64,000 nt of DNA, from assembly GCF_025449335.1 (NCBI RefSeq), contig NZ_CP104883.1, positions 1,542,501 through 1,606,500 of the forward strand, read 5' to 3'. The DNA is from Bartonella sp. HY328. Its GTDB lineage: Bacteria; Pseudomonadota; Alphaproteobacteria; Rhizobiales; Rhizobiaceae. Position numbers and translations under genes: made by a program. Under the pieces are notes generated by a model, which saw nothing but the letters and a program-made list of their open reading frames with translations, was not told the origin of the DNA and did not search any database. Positions 8,568-17,724 of the stretch are shown here, piece after piece. Numbering within the stretch: the stretch's first letter is position 1; the number at the start of each line of letters is the position of its first letter.

Positions 8568-8819
8568 TCAGCCTCCTGTCATCGGAGGAAAAAAAGCAAT
8601 TTCTTGTGCGCCTGCAATAAGAGTATCGTGAGATACTTGTTCATGGTCTATTGCAACATTAATGATTGCCTGATTTTCAAAGGCTGCCGCATATTTTTCA
8701 TCACTATTTTTTAAAAATGAAAAAAGCTCGCTAATGTCTTTGACCGCTTCCGGCAACTCAATATTTTCTTCTGCAGCGCCAATTTTTTCTCTGACCCATG
8801 CAAAATATACCAGTTTCAT
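8568..8819 (-). CDS. moaD: Molybdopterin synthase sulfur carrier subunit
   Basis: An 83-residue ubiquitin-like sulfur carrier ending in the obligatory Gly-Gly (PPMTGG), which is thiocarboxylated and then donates sulfur within the MoaD-MoaE complex. It begins KLVYFAWVREKIG as in the family. AAGGAAA precedes the ATG. It lies directly upstream of moaE, its partner, and about 85 bases downstream of pgsA, the gene order seen in related genomes. Confidence 0.95.
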   Translation of the reverse strand: MKLVYFAWVREKIGAAEENIELPEAVKDISELFSFLKNSDEKYAAAFENQAIINVAIDHEQVSHDTLIAGAQEIAFFPPMTGG

Positions 8820-8904
8820 ATTTAAATTTCCTTAGACAAATATTTAAGCGCTGTAATTAGAGAGTGGAAAAACGCAGCCAAAGCATTTCAGTGATGATTA
8901 AACC

Positions 8905-9483
8905 CTAAATTATATGCTTCAATCCAGCCCTGAAATAATCCCAGCCCGTAATTAAAGTCAATATTGCTGCAATCCACAATAAAACAAGGCCGAGTTGAGT
9001 TGTGTAGTAAAAATAAGGTTCGCCAGCTTCACCAATCAGCAAAATCATTAACGCTATCATTTGAACGGTGGTTTTCCATTTTGCTAGGCGCGAAACCGGA
9101 ACACCTACTTTTAATTCAGCTAGATATTCACGTAAACCTGAAACCAGTATTTCGCGGCAAAGAATGATGATTGCTGCCCAAAGTGACCAGCCTGCAATGG
9201 TTCCGTTCGCTGCCAACACTAAAAGGCAGGTAGATACGAGCAATTTATCGGCAATTGGATCAAGCATGCGACCTATATTTGAGGTTTGTTTCCACATGCG
9301 TGCAAGATAACCATCAAAAAAATCGGTTATACTTGCAACTACAAAAATAATAAATGCAGCCCAATGGGCTGAGTTTGATGGCTTCCATTCACCTTCATGA
9401 AAAAAACAAAGCACAACCATAGGCACGGCTAGAATACGCGCATAGGTCAATATATTAGGAAAAGAAAGAGCATTATTTTTCAT
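8905..9483 (-). CDS. pgsA: CDP-diacylglycerol-glycerol-3-phosphate 3-phosphatidyltransferase
   Basis: Integral membrane enzyme making phosphatidylglycerol phosphate, the committed step to phosphatidylglycerol and cardiolipin. The CDP-alcohol phosphotransferase signature is complete: DFFDGYLARMW, eight further residues, then G-R-M-L-D-P-I-A-D. The acidic residues bind metal and catalyse. About five hydrophobic segments fill the 192 residues, including the N-terminal LTYARILAVPMVVLCFF. The ribosome-binding site is weak (GGAATACGG). It sits between uvrC and moaD as in related genomes, except that an extra gene now separates it from uvrC. Confidence 0.95.
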   Translation of the reverse strand: MKNNALSFPNILTYARILAVPMVVLCFFHEGEWKPSNSAHWAAFIIFVVASITDFFDGYLARMWKQTSNIGRMLDPIADKLLVSTCLLVLAANGTIAGWSLWAAIIILCREILVSGLREYLAELKVGVPVSRLAKWKTTVQMIALMILLIGEAGEPYFYYTTQLGLVLLWIAAILTLITGWDYFRAGLKHII

Positions 9484-9743
9484 GCGTTGCGCCGTATTCC
9501 AACTTCTAGAGAGCTTTATATTTTACTAGCATGTCTTAATCGCGTTGTAAAATGACAGAAAATTTAAAATAGTTTTATTATTAAAATTTTTTCCATAAAA
9601 AATATCATATTTAAATAAATATTCCTTGTATTAAATATAATATTAAATTCATTTAATATGCTTTCATTTAGGATTTAAATAATATTATTTGATTGAAATG
9701 CTAATATATTAAATTGTAAATTTATAAAATTTACATTTTAAAT

Positions 9744-10283
9744 TTATTTAAACATCTTATTGGTTTCTAGAATTAAATTATCTTTGTATTTTGATAAAAT
9801 TTTCGAATAGGTATCATCACTAATATTTTGGCTAAAGTCAATTTCAGAAAGTTTTATTTCTATGTTACTTGTTGTGACCTTGATATGTACACTTTGTAAA
9901 ACTTCTCTTAATTGGTTTGCAGCTTTGCCGCCTCCCATATTGGCATAGCTAACGATCACTGCCGGCTTATCAGCCCATTCGTGATAAAGATGATCGATAG
10001 CATTTTTTAAAGCTGCCGGATAACCCCAATTATATTGCGGAAAAACAAATATATAAGCATCACCGCCGGATATTTTTTTACTCCATAATTTTGTATGATC
10101 ATTAATATAAATACCATCTGCTGGCAAATTAGGCTCATCATCCATTGGCAAATGCCAATCTTTTAAATCAATAATTTCGGTTGAAAAATCGGTAGCAATT
10201 TCCTTGTTTATCCAATTTGCAATATGAGGCCCTATACGCCCTTTGCGAACACTACCAATGATGATTTGAATATGCGGTTTCAT
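9744..10283 (-). CDS. NADPH-dependent FMN reductase family protein
   Basis: A 179-residue flavodoxin-like protein: IIIGSVRKGRIGP is the FMN phosphate-binding loop, YIFVFPQYNWGYPAALKNAIDHL is the typical central block, and NMGGGKAA lies near the flavin. Members reduce FMN, quinones or chromate with NAD(P)H. AGGAA lies before the ATG. The gene and especially its flanks are more AT-rich than the neighbours, and it interrupts the uvrC-pgsA pairing, which suggests later insertion. A perfect 9-bp AT-rich dyad (9715-9735) follows the stop codon. The physiological substrate is unknown. Confidence 0.85.
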   Translation of the reverse strand: MKPHIQIIIGSVRKGRIGPHIANWINKEIATDFSTEIIDLKDWHLPMDDEPNLPADGIYINDHTKLWSKKISGGDAYIFVFPQYNWGYPAALKNAIDHLYHEWADKPAVIVSYANMGGGKAANQLREVLQSVHIKVTTSNIEIKLSEIDFSQNISDDTYSKILSKYKDNLILETNKMFK

Positions 10284-10345
10284 CTATGTTTCCTGTGGGG
10301 TAACAAATTCATATTTATTAAAAATCAAAAAACTAAAAAATATTG

Positions 10346-12421
10346 TTATTTTTCATTAAAATGATCACTGATGAGCTTTGCTATTGATTGCGATATGCCT
10401 TCAACGCGCATAAGGTCTTCAAGAGCCGCGCGTGATACTGCTTTGGCGGTACCAAAATGGCTTAATAAGGCGCGTTTACGAGCAGGCCCAATACCTTCAA
10501 TTTCATCAAGTGGATTTTTAATCATTTCTTTTTTACGTTTGGCACGGTGGGTGCCAATGGCAAAACGGTGCGCCTCATCGCGTAGTCTTTGAATGAAATA
10601 TAGAACTGGATCACGGGGAGGCAATGTAAATGATGGCTTGCCTTCTACAAAAAAACGTTCACGGCCAGCTTCACGATCCATACCTTTAGCAACGCCGATA
10701 GCGATCATCACGTCATTTATTTCTAATTCGCGTAGAACTTCATGGACAACTTTCATTTGTCCTTGGCCGCCATCAATTAAAATGACATCAGGCCATGGCG
10801 GAAAACTATCATCATCTTGGCTAATATTTTCAACAGGTAAACCATTTTCCTTCAATAGTCGGGAAAACCGCCGCTCCATCACTTCACGCATCATACCATA
10901 GTCATCGCCCGGCGTGATGTCTTGAGATTTTATATTGAATTTTCGGTATTGGTTTTTGACAAATCCTTCAGGGCCAGCAACTATCATGCCGCCAACGGCG
11001 TTGGTTCCCATAATATGTGAATTATCATAGACCTCGATACGTTTTGGCACATGGTCTAGTTTAAATGTTTCCGCAAAGCCTTGTAAAAGGCGAGCTTGAG
11101 TGGAGGTTTCGGCTAATCGCCGCCCCAATGCTTCGCGGGCATTGGTAAGCGCGTGATCGACCAATTCTTTTTTTTCACCGCGTTGCGGTTGCGATATTGT
11201 GACTTTGCGATTTGCTTTTAAGGTTAGAGCTTGGGAGAGAAGCTCTTCTTCTTCAATTGCTTCGCTGATCAAAATCAGTGATGGAATTGGCTTGTCATCA
11301 TAAAATTGGGCGATAAAAGCTGATAATATTTCACTTGTAGAAATGGATGAATCGGCTTTTGGGAAATAAGCGCGGTTGCCCCAATTTTGCCCTGTCCGGA
11401 AGAAAAATACTTGAATACAGCTTTGCCCACCTTCAAAGTGCAAGGCAAAGACATCGGCTTCATCAACCCCTTGCGGATTAATGCCTTGGTGGCCTTGAAT
11501 ATGAGCAAGGGCAGCAAGGCGGTCACGATAAACTGCTGCGTGCTCAAAATCCAACATTTGTGACGCATGCTGCATGGATTTCAGCATATCCTCTTTAACC
11601 GCATGGCTTTTACCTGAAAGAAAATCCTTTGCCTCTTTGACTAAAAGCGCATAGTCATTTTCAGATATTTCATTGGTACATGGGCCAGAACAGCGTTTGA
11701 TTTGATATAAAAGGCAAGGGCGGGTGCGTGTTTCTAATACTGAATCAGTGCAAGTACGTAATAAAAAAGCACGCTGTAAACTGTTTATCGTGTGGTTTAC
11801 CGCTCCGGCTGAGGCAAATGGGCCAAAATAATCACCTTTTTGGCTGCGTGCACCGCGATGCTTAAATAAGCCGGGGGCTCGATGGTTCTTGGTCAGAACG
11901 ATGTAGGGGAAGGATTTGTCGTCCCGAAGTAAAACATTATATCTTGGCCGTAACCTTTTGATAAGATTAGCTTCTAATAAAAGCGCTTCAGTTTCAGTAT
12001 TGGTAACCACAAATTCCATATTATGGGTCGCACGGATCATGCGGCTGATGCGGTTAGAATGGCCAGTAGGGCGAGTATAATTGGCAACACGCTTTTTTAA
12101 GTTGCGGGCTTTACCGACATATAGCACTTCATTGTTTTTATCAAACATACGATAAACACCGGCCTTGTTGGGTAGGCGCTTTACAAAAGCGGCTATAAGC
12201 TGCGCGCCCGTTAGTCCATCGCTATCGCGTTCTTCTTCTGAGTTTTCCCATTCTATAGCTTGCACTGCGTCGGCGCTTGCTTCATACAAGTCTTCATTAT
12301 TTGTGTCATCCACATCACTATTGGTAAGCGCATAATTTTGTCCTGCAAGATCATTGTCCGCAGGGTCGTTTAGTTCCAGTGAATCAATATCGCCATGATT
12401 AGGTTTCTTAAGTTCATTCAT
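10346..12421 (-). CDS. uvrC: UvrABC system protein C (excinuclease)
   Basis: The nuclease of nucleotide excision repair: it makes the 3' and 5' cuts at UvrB-marked lesions. Domains in order are a GIY-YIG nuclease (PNKAGVYRMFDKNNEVLYVG, about residues 84-165), a Cys-containing region, a UVR segment (EDMLKSMQHASQMLDFEHAA), the UvrC homology/RNase H-like nuclease (EVYDNSHIMGTNAVGGMIV, DVILIDGGQGQ) and C-terminal helix-hairpin-helix repeats (IEGIGPARKRALLSHFG). At 691 residues it is about 80 longer than a typical UvrC, owing to an acidic N-terminal extension. Its ATG overlaps the stop of the upstream SDR gene (ATGA), so translation is coupled. Confidence 0.97.
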   Translation of the reverse strand: MNELKKPNHGDIDSLELNDPADNDLAGQNYALTNSDVDDTNNEDLYEASADAVQAIEWENSEEERDSDGLTGAQLIAAFVKRLPNKAGVYRMFDKNNEVLYVGKARNLKKRVANYTRPTGHSNRISRMIRATHNMEFVVTNTETEALLLEANLIKRLRPRYNVLLRDDKSFPYIVLTKNHRAPGLFKHRGARSQKGDYFGPFASAGAVNHTINSLQRAFLLRTCTDSVLETRTRPCLLYQIKRCSGPCTNEISENDYALLVKEAKDFLSGKSHAVKEDMLKSMQHASQMLDFEHAAVYRDRLAALAHIQGHQGINPQGVDEADVFALHFEGGQSCIQVFFFRTGQNWGNRAYFPKADSSISTSEILSAFIAQFYDDKPIPSLILISEAIEEEELLSQALTLKANRKVTISQPQRGEKKELVDHALTNAREALGRRLAETSTQARLLQGFAETFKLDHVPKRIEVYDNSHIMGTNAVGGMIVAGPEGFVKNQYRKFNIKSQDITPGDDYGMMREVMERRFSRLLKENGLPVENISQDDDSFPPWPDVILIDGGQGQMKVVHEVLRELEINDVMIAIGVAKGMDREAGRERFFVEGKPSFTLPPRDPVLYFIQRLRDEAHRFAIGTHRAKRKKEMIKNPLDEIEGIGPARKRALLSHFGTAKAVSRAALEDLMRVEGISQSIAKLISDHFNEK

Positions 12422-13179
12422 TCATTTTGCCCAATTACATCAGGAGTTTGCCAAGCAAGATGTTGGCCGCCGTCAAGGGCAATCATTTGTCCGGTAACTG
12501 ATTGGGTTTGCCATAAATAACGTATGGTTGCGCCAAACTCAGTTAATTGGGGACCATGTTCCAATAAAAGTGCATGGCATTGTTTGTCAAAATCTTCTTC
12601 ACTTTGACGTGGGCTTTTAAGGCTAGGGCCGGGGCCAATGGCATTGACCCTAATACGCGGTGCAAGGGCTTGTGCGAGGGTTTGTGTCGCCGTCCATAGT
12701 GCTGATTTTGATAATGTATAGGAGATGAAATTGGGATTTAGTTTTAAAACCCTTTGATCTATCATATTAATGATTAGGCCCTTGTGGTCCAAGGGCAGTA
12801 ATTTATGCATCGCATTGGCAAGCATAACAGGTACTTTAACATGCAGGTTGAAATGATTATCCCAGATTTGTTCATCAAAATGACCAATACTATCAGCTAG
12901 AAAAATCGACGAATTATTGACTAATAGGGCGATAGGCCCCATTTCATCACTAATCAACTGCATGAAACTGTCTAAATTAACGGTTAAAAGATCACATTGA
13001 AATGCTCTAGCTTGCAGCCCGCCCTCGCGCAATTTGTCAACAAATTCTTCTGCTTCGTCTTTGGAGTCATTATAATGGATCGCGACCTGAAAACCGTGCC
13101 GAGCAAGATCTTCAGCTATTGCAGCTCCAAGACGCTTAGCGCCACCGGTAATCAATGCTACAGCTTGGCGATTATTCAT
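12418..13179 (-). CDS. SDR-family oxidoreductase, pteridine-reductase-like
   Basis: A 253-residue short-chain dehydrogenase. The N-terminal cofactor loop is TGGAKRLGAAIA, in which the Arg after the Gly-rich turn suggests NADPH and resembles pteridine reductases and FolM. LLVNNSSIF stands in for the usual NNAG, and the catalytic Tyr-Lys pair is YTLSK. The C terminus has GQMIALDGGQHL. A role in reducing dihydropteridines is plausible but unproven; it could act on another carbonyl. It is the first gene of the run leading to uvrC, sharing an ATGA overlap. The ribosome-binding site is weak (AGAGA). Confidence 0.85.
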   Translation of the reverse strand: MNNRQAVALITGGAKRLGAAIAEDLARHGFQVAIHYNDSKDEAEEFVDKLREGGLQARAFQCDLLTVNLDSFMQLISDEMGPIALLVNNSSIFLADSIGHFDEQIWDNHFNLHVKVPVMLANAMHKLLPLDHKGLIINMIDQRVLKLNPNFISYTLSKSALWTATQTLAQALAPRIRVNAIGPGPSLKSPRQSEEDFDKQCHALLLEHGPQLTEFGATIRYLWQTQSVTGQMIALDGGQHLAWQTPDVIGQNE

Positions 13180-13399
13180 TAGATGTAGATCTCTTTCATT
13201 AGGGCCGTAGGTTTAAGTCTATATTGTATGGGTTTTTTGCCATTATTTTCCATATGACGTTGCTTATATAGAGTGCATATTGCGATTGTTCAACTGGATG
13301 GACAGGCGACAAAAATTATATTGATTGAATTTATAAGGCGTATTTTAGTGTTTCAAAACATGCCCAGTTTTGATAGGCTAAATATTGGCGGTATCGTAA

Positions 13400-13948
13400 T
13401 TAATCCGATATCTCACTGCATTTTGCTGAACTGAAAAATGTGTCGATATTTTTTTGCCAATCGTTGCTAGGTTTTAAAACACGTAAAATTGCAAATCCGC
13501 GATCTAAGCTCTGTTGGGTAAGGACCGGTTTTTTTATCTTGTCAGCTATTATTTGACGATAATCCATAATTTGAATCGGATCGCCAAGCACAAGATCTAA
13601 TATTTGATCAGGTGAGGTGCGGTCATTAATGCTATAAAGATTATCGCCTTTGTCATTATAAATCGAAAGTGACCAAAAAGCGACATTACCTTTTGCATAA
13701 AAATGAATAGGATTATTGCTTAGGTCAAAATGACATAATCTTATTTGGGCAATTGGATCTGTTTCTTGAATGATTGAGTTTTGGGCAGGCAAAGCGGTAA
13801 ACTGATTAGCAGGTGCCAATTGTTTTATTTCCCCCCAAAAGACTTGTTGCTGCAATGTTGGATATAGAAATAATAGCGTAATATGGACGATAATTGCACC
13901 CAAAACGGCCATCAATGCAATATAAAAAATTCTAATCACAGCGGCCAT
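13400..13948 (-). CDS. Small membrane-anchored protein, COG5402/DUF1254-like
   Basis: 182 residues with a single long N-terminal membrane segment (IFYIALMAVLGAIIVHITLLFLYP) and a periplasmic-looking domain. The domain reads ...RLCHFDLSNNPIHFYAKGNVAFWSLSIYNDKGDN..., a pattern I associate with the membrane protein paired with DUF1214 proteins in this order. It starts inside the end of the upstream gene (17-base overlap), with a possible GTG start three codons in. No biochemical role is known to me. The tight coupling and shared theme (FWSLSIYND here, FFTLYAIDE in the partner) suggest that the two act together. Confidence 0.7.
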   Translation of the reverse strand: MAAVIRIFYIALMAVLGAIIVHITLLFLYPTLQQQVFWGEIKQLAPANQFTALPAQNSIIQETDPIAQIRLCHFDLSNNPIHFYAKGNVAFWSLSIYNDKGDNLYSINDRTSPDQILDLVLGDPIQIMDYRQIIADKIKKPVLTQQSLDRGFAILRVLKPSNDWQKNIDTFFSSAKCSEISD

Positions 13949-14522
13949 CCTTTATGCGTTCAATTTTTGGCAATATTGGATTGACCAAACCTGTTTCTGA
14001 AGCGACCGGTGTATCATAAAGTGTCATAACAAGGCCGTAATGCTTGCTTGGCGCGACATAAAGCCAATTGCCGGCCTTGGCTGTAGACGAGATTGCAATT
14101 TCTATATCGCCATTGCTTTCAAAAATAAGCGCATCTGAGTTTAGTTTGGCCAAATAGGGGGGGGCTGCATCAAGCGGGCGAGCATTTTCATCAATGGCAT
14201 AAAGGGTAAAAAATCGCAAAGCAGGCAATTGGCCAGTAATTTTATAATTGCAATTGGAGTTAAGGGGCTTGTCTTCCGTGTCGCGCCAAGCGTGAAATGT
14301 TAATCCTTCAGCTCTTCCAAGAGCAAAGGCGTTTTGTTGCAAGCGGTGCGCTCTTGCATAGACATCTGCTTCAATAGTACCAGCAAGTGGTGCAGCATGC
14401 CACGAGTTAATAGTGAATTGTGAAAATCCGCCAAAGTTTTTAAATATATATTCACTTCCATAAAAGCCGCTAGGAATGGCAATGAACAAAGCTATGACAA
14501 CAGAAATTATGTAACGTATCAT
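13932..14522 (-). CDS. DUF1214-family membrane protein
   Basis: 196 residues with an N-terminal membrane segment (IISVVIALFIAIPSGFYG) and an external domain carrying the DUF1214-like features: WRDTEDKPLNSNCNYKITGQ, RFFTLYAIDENARPL and ISSTAKAGNWLYVAP. The ATG at 14522 is preferred over a TTG three codons earlier, though both have weak ribosome-binding sites. It overlaps the next gene by 17 bases. Function unknown. DUF1214/DUF1254 pairs are common and conserved but unstudied in this order. Confidence 0.75.
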   Translation of the reverse strand: MIRYIISVVIALFIAIPSGFYGSEYIFKNFGGFSQFTINSWHAAPLAGTIEADVYARAHRLQQNAFALGRAEGLTFHAWRDTEDKPLNSNCNYKITGQLPALRFFTLYAIDENARPLDAAPPYLAKLNSDALIFESNGDIEIAISSTAKAGNWLYVAPSKHYGLVMTLYDTPVASETGLVNPILPKIERIKDGRCD

Positions 14523-14762
14523 GAATACCAATGGTTCTAATAAAATGCTTGCAAAATAATCGGCCTATAGATCTACTGCTTTTAGGCTTACAATATGTTT
14601 AAAGGCAATATCATAATTCCTCGCACCATTAAAATCGCAAATACTATAATTTAGTATTAAATATGCTTAGCATATGGGAAAATTGCTTTTTAAAGGTCTG
14701 TTTGCCAATCCATTATCTTTAAAATAAGTTCTCACTTTAGAAAAATGTCTAAATATCATCTT

Positions 14763-16928
14763 TTATCGGATTTGTTGGATATCGGAGGATACGAGGCGCG
14801 TGCGATCAATACCGTTAAATTCTGGTGGTGATGATAAGGCGTCTTTAATCTCTTTTAAAATTCCAATCGAAGCTGGTGATAATACTTGCGGCAGGTTCGC
14901 AGATGGCGATGTATCTGCAGTATTGGCAACAATATTTTGATTGTTGGAAATATGGTTTTCTACCCCATAAAGTGGCTTTAATTCAATATTGTGATGAGCA
15001 TATAGCATCATGCGCTGCCAAATCATAGCTGGTACTACGCCACCGGTTAATCTGCTCATTGGAGTAAAGTTATCATTCCCCATCCAAACCGCGGCGGAAT
15101 AATTTCCCGTATAGCCTACAAACCATGCATCGCGATAATTTTGTGATGTACCAGTTTTGCCGGCAACGCGCGTCATGGGTAGGGCGGCACGGCGACCGGT
15201 TCCGCGTTCTGGGACTTGTACAAGCATGGAATTGATTGCTTGGGTGGCTTTTTCACTCATGACGCGGTGAGGTTTTTCGCCATCGCGTTGCCAATCCCAT
15301 AAGATGCGGCCGTCTTCAGTCATGATTTGGGTAAAGCCATGACGATTGCCAGCCATGCCGCCATTGGCAAAAACATTAAAGCCAGTGGCTTGATCAAGCG
15401 GTGTCATGCCAGAGGTGCCAAGAACCATAGTTTTATGCGAGCTAATGGGAGATTCTATGCCCATTGCTTCAACAAGATCCACAATTTCTTTAGTGGAGCG
15501 GTTAAGGTATTGATAAGTGATGCGCACCGGTACAGTGTTTAAAGATTTGACGAGCGCTGTTGCAAGATCAACGCGCCCAGCATAACCGCGGCCATAATTT
15601 CGTGGCTGCCATCCTGCCCAGTTTATTGGCGCGTCTGATATTACTGTTTGTGGCGTAAGACCATGCTCCATTGCTATTGCATAAACATATGGCTTAAAGG
15701 ATGAGCCAGCTTGGCGCTGCGCATGGGCTGCACGGTTAAACTGGCTTTTGGCATAGTCAACGCCGCCAACCATCGCGCGTACTGAACCATCATTTTCGAT
15801 AATTACCGTTGATGCTTGGGTTGCGCGATATTGCTTGCCATATTGGCTGATGTGATATTCAACCGATTCTTCCGCAGCTTTTTGCAAGCCAAGATCAAGG
15901 GTTGTGCGCACCACTAGCATACGGGTCGATAATTTATCGCCCATTTTTTGCACTTCATCATAGATCCAATCAAGGAAATAGTCGGGGGCATCATTATTAA
16001 GGCTGGCAACAACCGTTGCAGGGTGAAGTCGCGCAGCTGCTACTTCACCATCACCCATAAAGCCAGCATCTACTAAATTAGATAAAACAACATTGGCACG
16101 GGCACGGGCGGCTGGTAAATTAATATGGGGGGCATATTTGCCCGGTGCTTTAAATAGTCCAGCAAGCATTGCAGCTTCTGAAAGTGATACGTCTCTTATA
16201 TCTTTACCAAAATAATATTTTGCTGCTGATGCAATACCAAAATTACCGCCGCCCATATAAGCGCGGTCAAGGTAAAGCTGTAATATTTCTTTTTTACTAA
16301 GATTGGCTTCTAGCCAAAGCGCTAGATAGGCCTCTTTGACCTTACGTTTAAAGGTTCGCTCATTGGATAGAAATACATTCTTGGCTAATTGCTGGGTAAG
16401 GGTGGAGCCACCTTGAACCACACCATTTGCACGCATGTTTTGGCTAAGAGCACGCGAAAGGCCATAAAAATCTATACCCCAATGCTCAAAAAAACGGCGA
16501 TCCTCCGTGGCAAGAACAGCCTTAATAACGAAATCTGGCATATCGTCAATGGCAATATTTTCTGCATGCATTGCACCACGTTGCCCAATTATATTATTAT
16601 GGCGATCAAGCATAGTCATGGCAAATTCATCAGGTGCACGCCAGTCGCCATCAGTGGCCTTATAGACGGATAGTCCCAAAACGACAAATAATGTCAAGCC
16701 AATAAGACCAAGTGTCATTGCTTCGTCGGCTATTTCAACGAAAAATCGTTTTTTACCACGAACTCTGAACTTCTTTGAAAAAATTGAAAGTCGATCCCAA
16801 ATGCGACCAAAGGAATAGGAAAATTTATATAATGCATTATCAACCCAAGCGTCTAAACCGATAAATAAAGGACTGCGAAAGCCTTTACCGGTTTTTGTAC
16901 CCTTTGATTTTTGTTTCCGACCGACCAT
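14763..16928 (-). CDS. Class A penicillin-binding protein (PBP1A family)
   Basis: Bifunctional peptidoglycan synthase of the inner membrane. A basic cytoplasmic N terminus and one membrane helix (LIGLTLFVVLGLSVYKA) lead to a GT51 glycosyltransferase with ATEDRRFFEHWGID (catalytic Glu about residue 143) and QGGSTLTQQLAKN. The transpeptidase domain has SSFK (catalytic Ser about residue 407), SLN and KTGTS (about residue 592). At 721 residues it is shorter than Escherichia coli PBP1a, consistent with loss of the inserted OB-type region. AGGCG precedes the ATG. It is monocistronic as far as visible. Confidence 0.95.
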   Translation of the reverse strand: MVGRKQKSKGTKTGKGFRSPLFIGLDAWVDNALYKFSYSFGRIWDRLSIFSKKFRVRGKKRFFVEIADEAMTLGLIGLTLFVVLGLSVYKATDGDWRAPDEFAMTMLDRHNNIIGQRGAMHAENIAIDDMPDFVIKAVLATEDRRFFEHWGIDFYGLSRALSQNMRANGVVQGGSTLTQQLAKNVFLSNERTFKRKVKEAYLALWLEANLSKKEILQLYLDRAYMGGGNFGIASAAKYYFGKDIRDVSLSEAAMLAGLFKAPGKYAPHINLPAARARANVVLSNLVDAGFMGDGEVAAARLHPATVVASLNNDAPDYFLDWIYDEVQKMGDKLSTRMLVVRTTLDLGLQKAAEESVEYHISQYGKQYRATQASTVIIENDGSVRAMVGGVDYAKSQFNRAAHAQRQAGSSFKPYVYAIAMEHGLTPQTVISDAPINWAGWQPRNYGRGYAGRVDLATALVKSLNTVPVRITYQYLNRSTKEIVDLVEAMGIESPISSHKTMVLGTSGMTPLDQATGFNVFANGGMAGNRHGFTQIMTEDGRILWDWQRDGEKPHRVMSEKATQAINSMLVQVPERGTGRRAALPMTRVAGKTGTSQNYRDAWFVGYTGNYSAAVWMGNDNFTPMSRLTGGVVPAMIWQRMMLYAHHNIELKPLYGVENHISNNQNIVANTADTSPSANLPQVLSPASIGILKEIKDALSSPPEFNGIDRTRLVSSDIQQIR

Positions 16929-17418
16929 TATACTGCGCCTGCCTATGGGTTAGATAGAGTAATTATATTGATTTAAATCCGTTATATGCTTATTTTTTAA
17001 TTAAATTTCCTGTGAAAGTTTTTAACCTTTCACTGCCTCCATTACAATCATTATCGTTAAAATTTGGTGATTGAGACTTAAAAAAATCGCAATTTGGTTA
17101 ATGCTAATTATAGGGGATTCTAATATAATTAGTTTATTTTATAATGGTTATATTATCGGTCTGCGCTAGTTGACCGTGATAAAACCAGCAAAAAAAACGG
17201 ATTATATGCTTTAATCGTTCTGTTCTTGCACAAAAAGTTTAAATGGTTAAATCAATTGATTAATGTCATTTTCAGAAAAGTGATTCTACTTGCAAAAATT
17301 TTATCAAGTAGGTTTTATTATCTGAAGGCTATGATTGTTTTTATGCCGGATATTTATAAAGGACAGTTGGTCGCTGTTCATGCAATATTCAGGTAAACTA
17401 TATTATAAGAGGGTCATG
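16929..17418. other. Intergenic region upstream of the FeuN-like gene
   Basis: About 490 AT-rich bases between divergent genes. It should hold the promoters of the penicillin-binding protein (left) and of the feu-like locus (right). One 8-bp dyad, CTAATTAT/ATAATTAG, is visible near 17103-17131. No gene is seen. Confidence 0.5.
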
Positions 17419-17658
17419 ATGAAAAAACTTACATATTCAATTATTGCACTTGGTTTAACTAGCATTAGCATTTCCCCTGCTTTGGCAGCAGATTGCAATG
17501 CAGTGGGTCAGAAAATTGCCGATGAACAAGGTGGTCAGCTCTCTAAGGCGACGCCAACCGTTCAAAATGGTAAAGATGTTTGCGTCGTGGTAGTTATTAT
17601 TCCTGGTCGGAATGGAGAGCAGCCTCGCCGTGTAGAAGTTGCGGTACCAGCTAATTAA
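17419..17658 (+). CDS. feuN: Small periplasmic protein, FeuN-like
   Basis: 79 residues: a classical signal peptide (KKLTYSIIALGLTSISISPALA, cleavage expected after ALA) and a mature part of about 56 residues with two cysteines (DCNAVGQ and KDVCVVVV). The second ATG of a tandem pair is preferred because AGAGGG lies five bases before it. It sits 66 bases upstream of a PhoP-type regulator and its kinase. In Sinorhizobium meliloti a small periplasmic protein, FeuN, lies upstream of feuP-feuQ and restrains the kinase FeuQ. I assign it from size, export signal and position, not from a sequence comparison. Confidence 0.65.
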   Translation: MKKLTYSIIALGLTSISISPALAADCNAVGQKIADEQGGQLSKATPTVQNGKDVCVVVVIIPGRNGEQPRRVEVAVPAN

Positions 17659-17724
17659 GACTTAATTCATCAAATAAATTGAATTTTAGTTTGGTCGCTA
17701 TTTGGTCTAAAATCGGATTTTTTA

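Noticed and set aside
13390..13412. Hairpin GGTATCG/CGATATC overlapping the end of the small membrane protein gene
   Set aside because: No T run on either strand, and it overlaps coding sequence; not convincing as a terminator.
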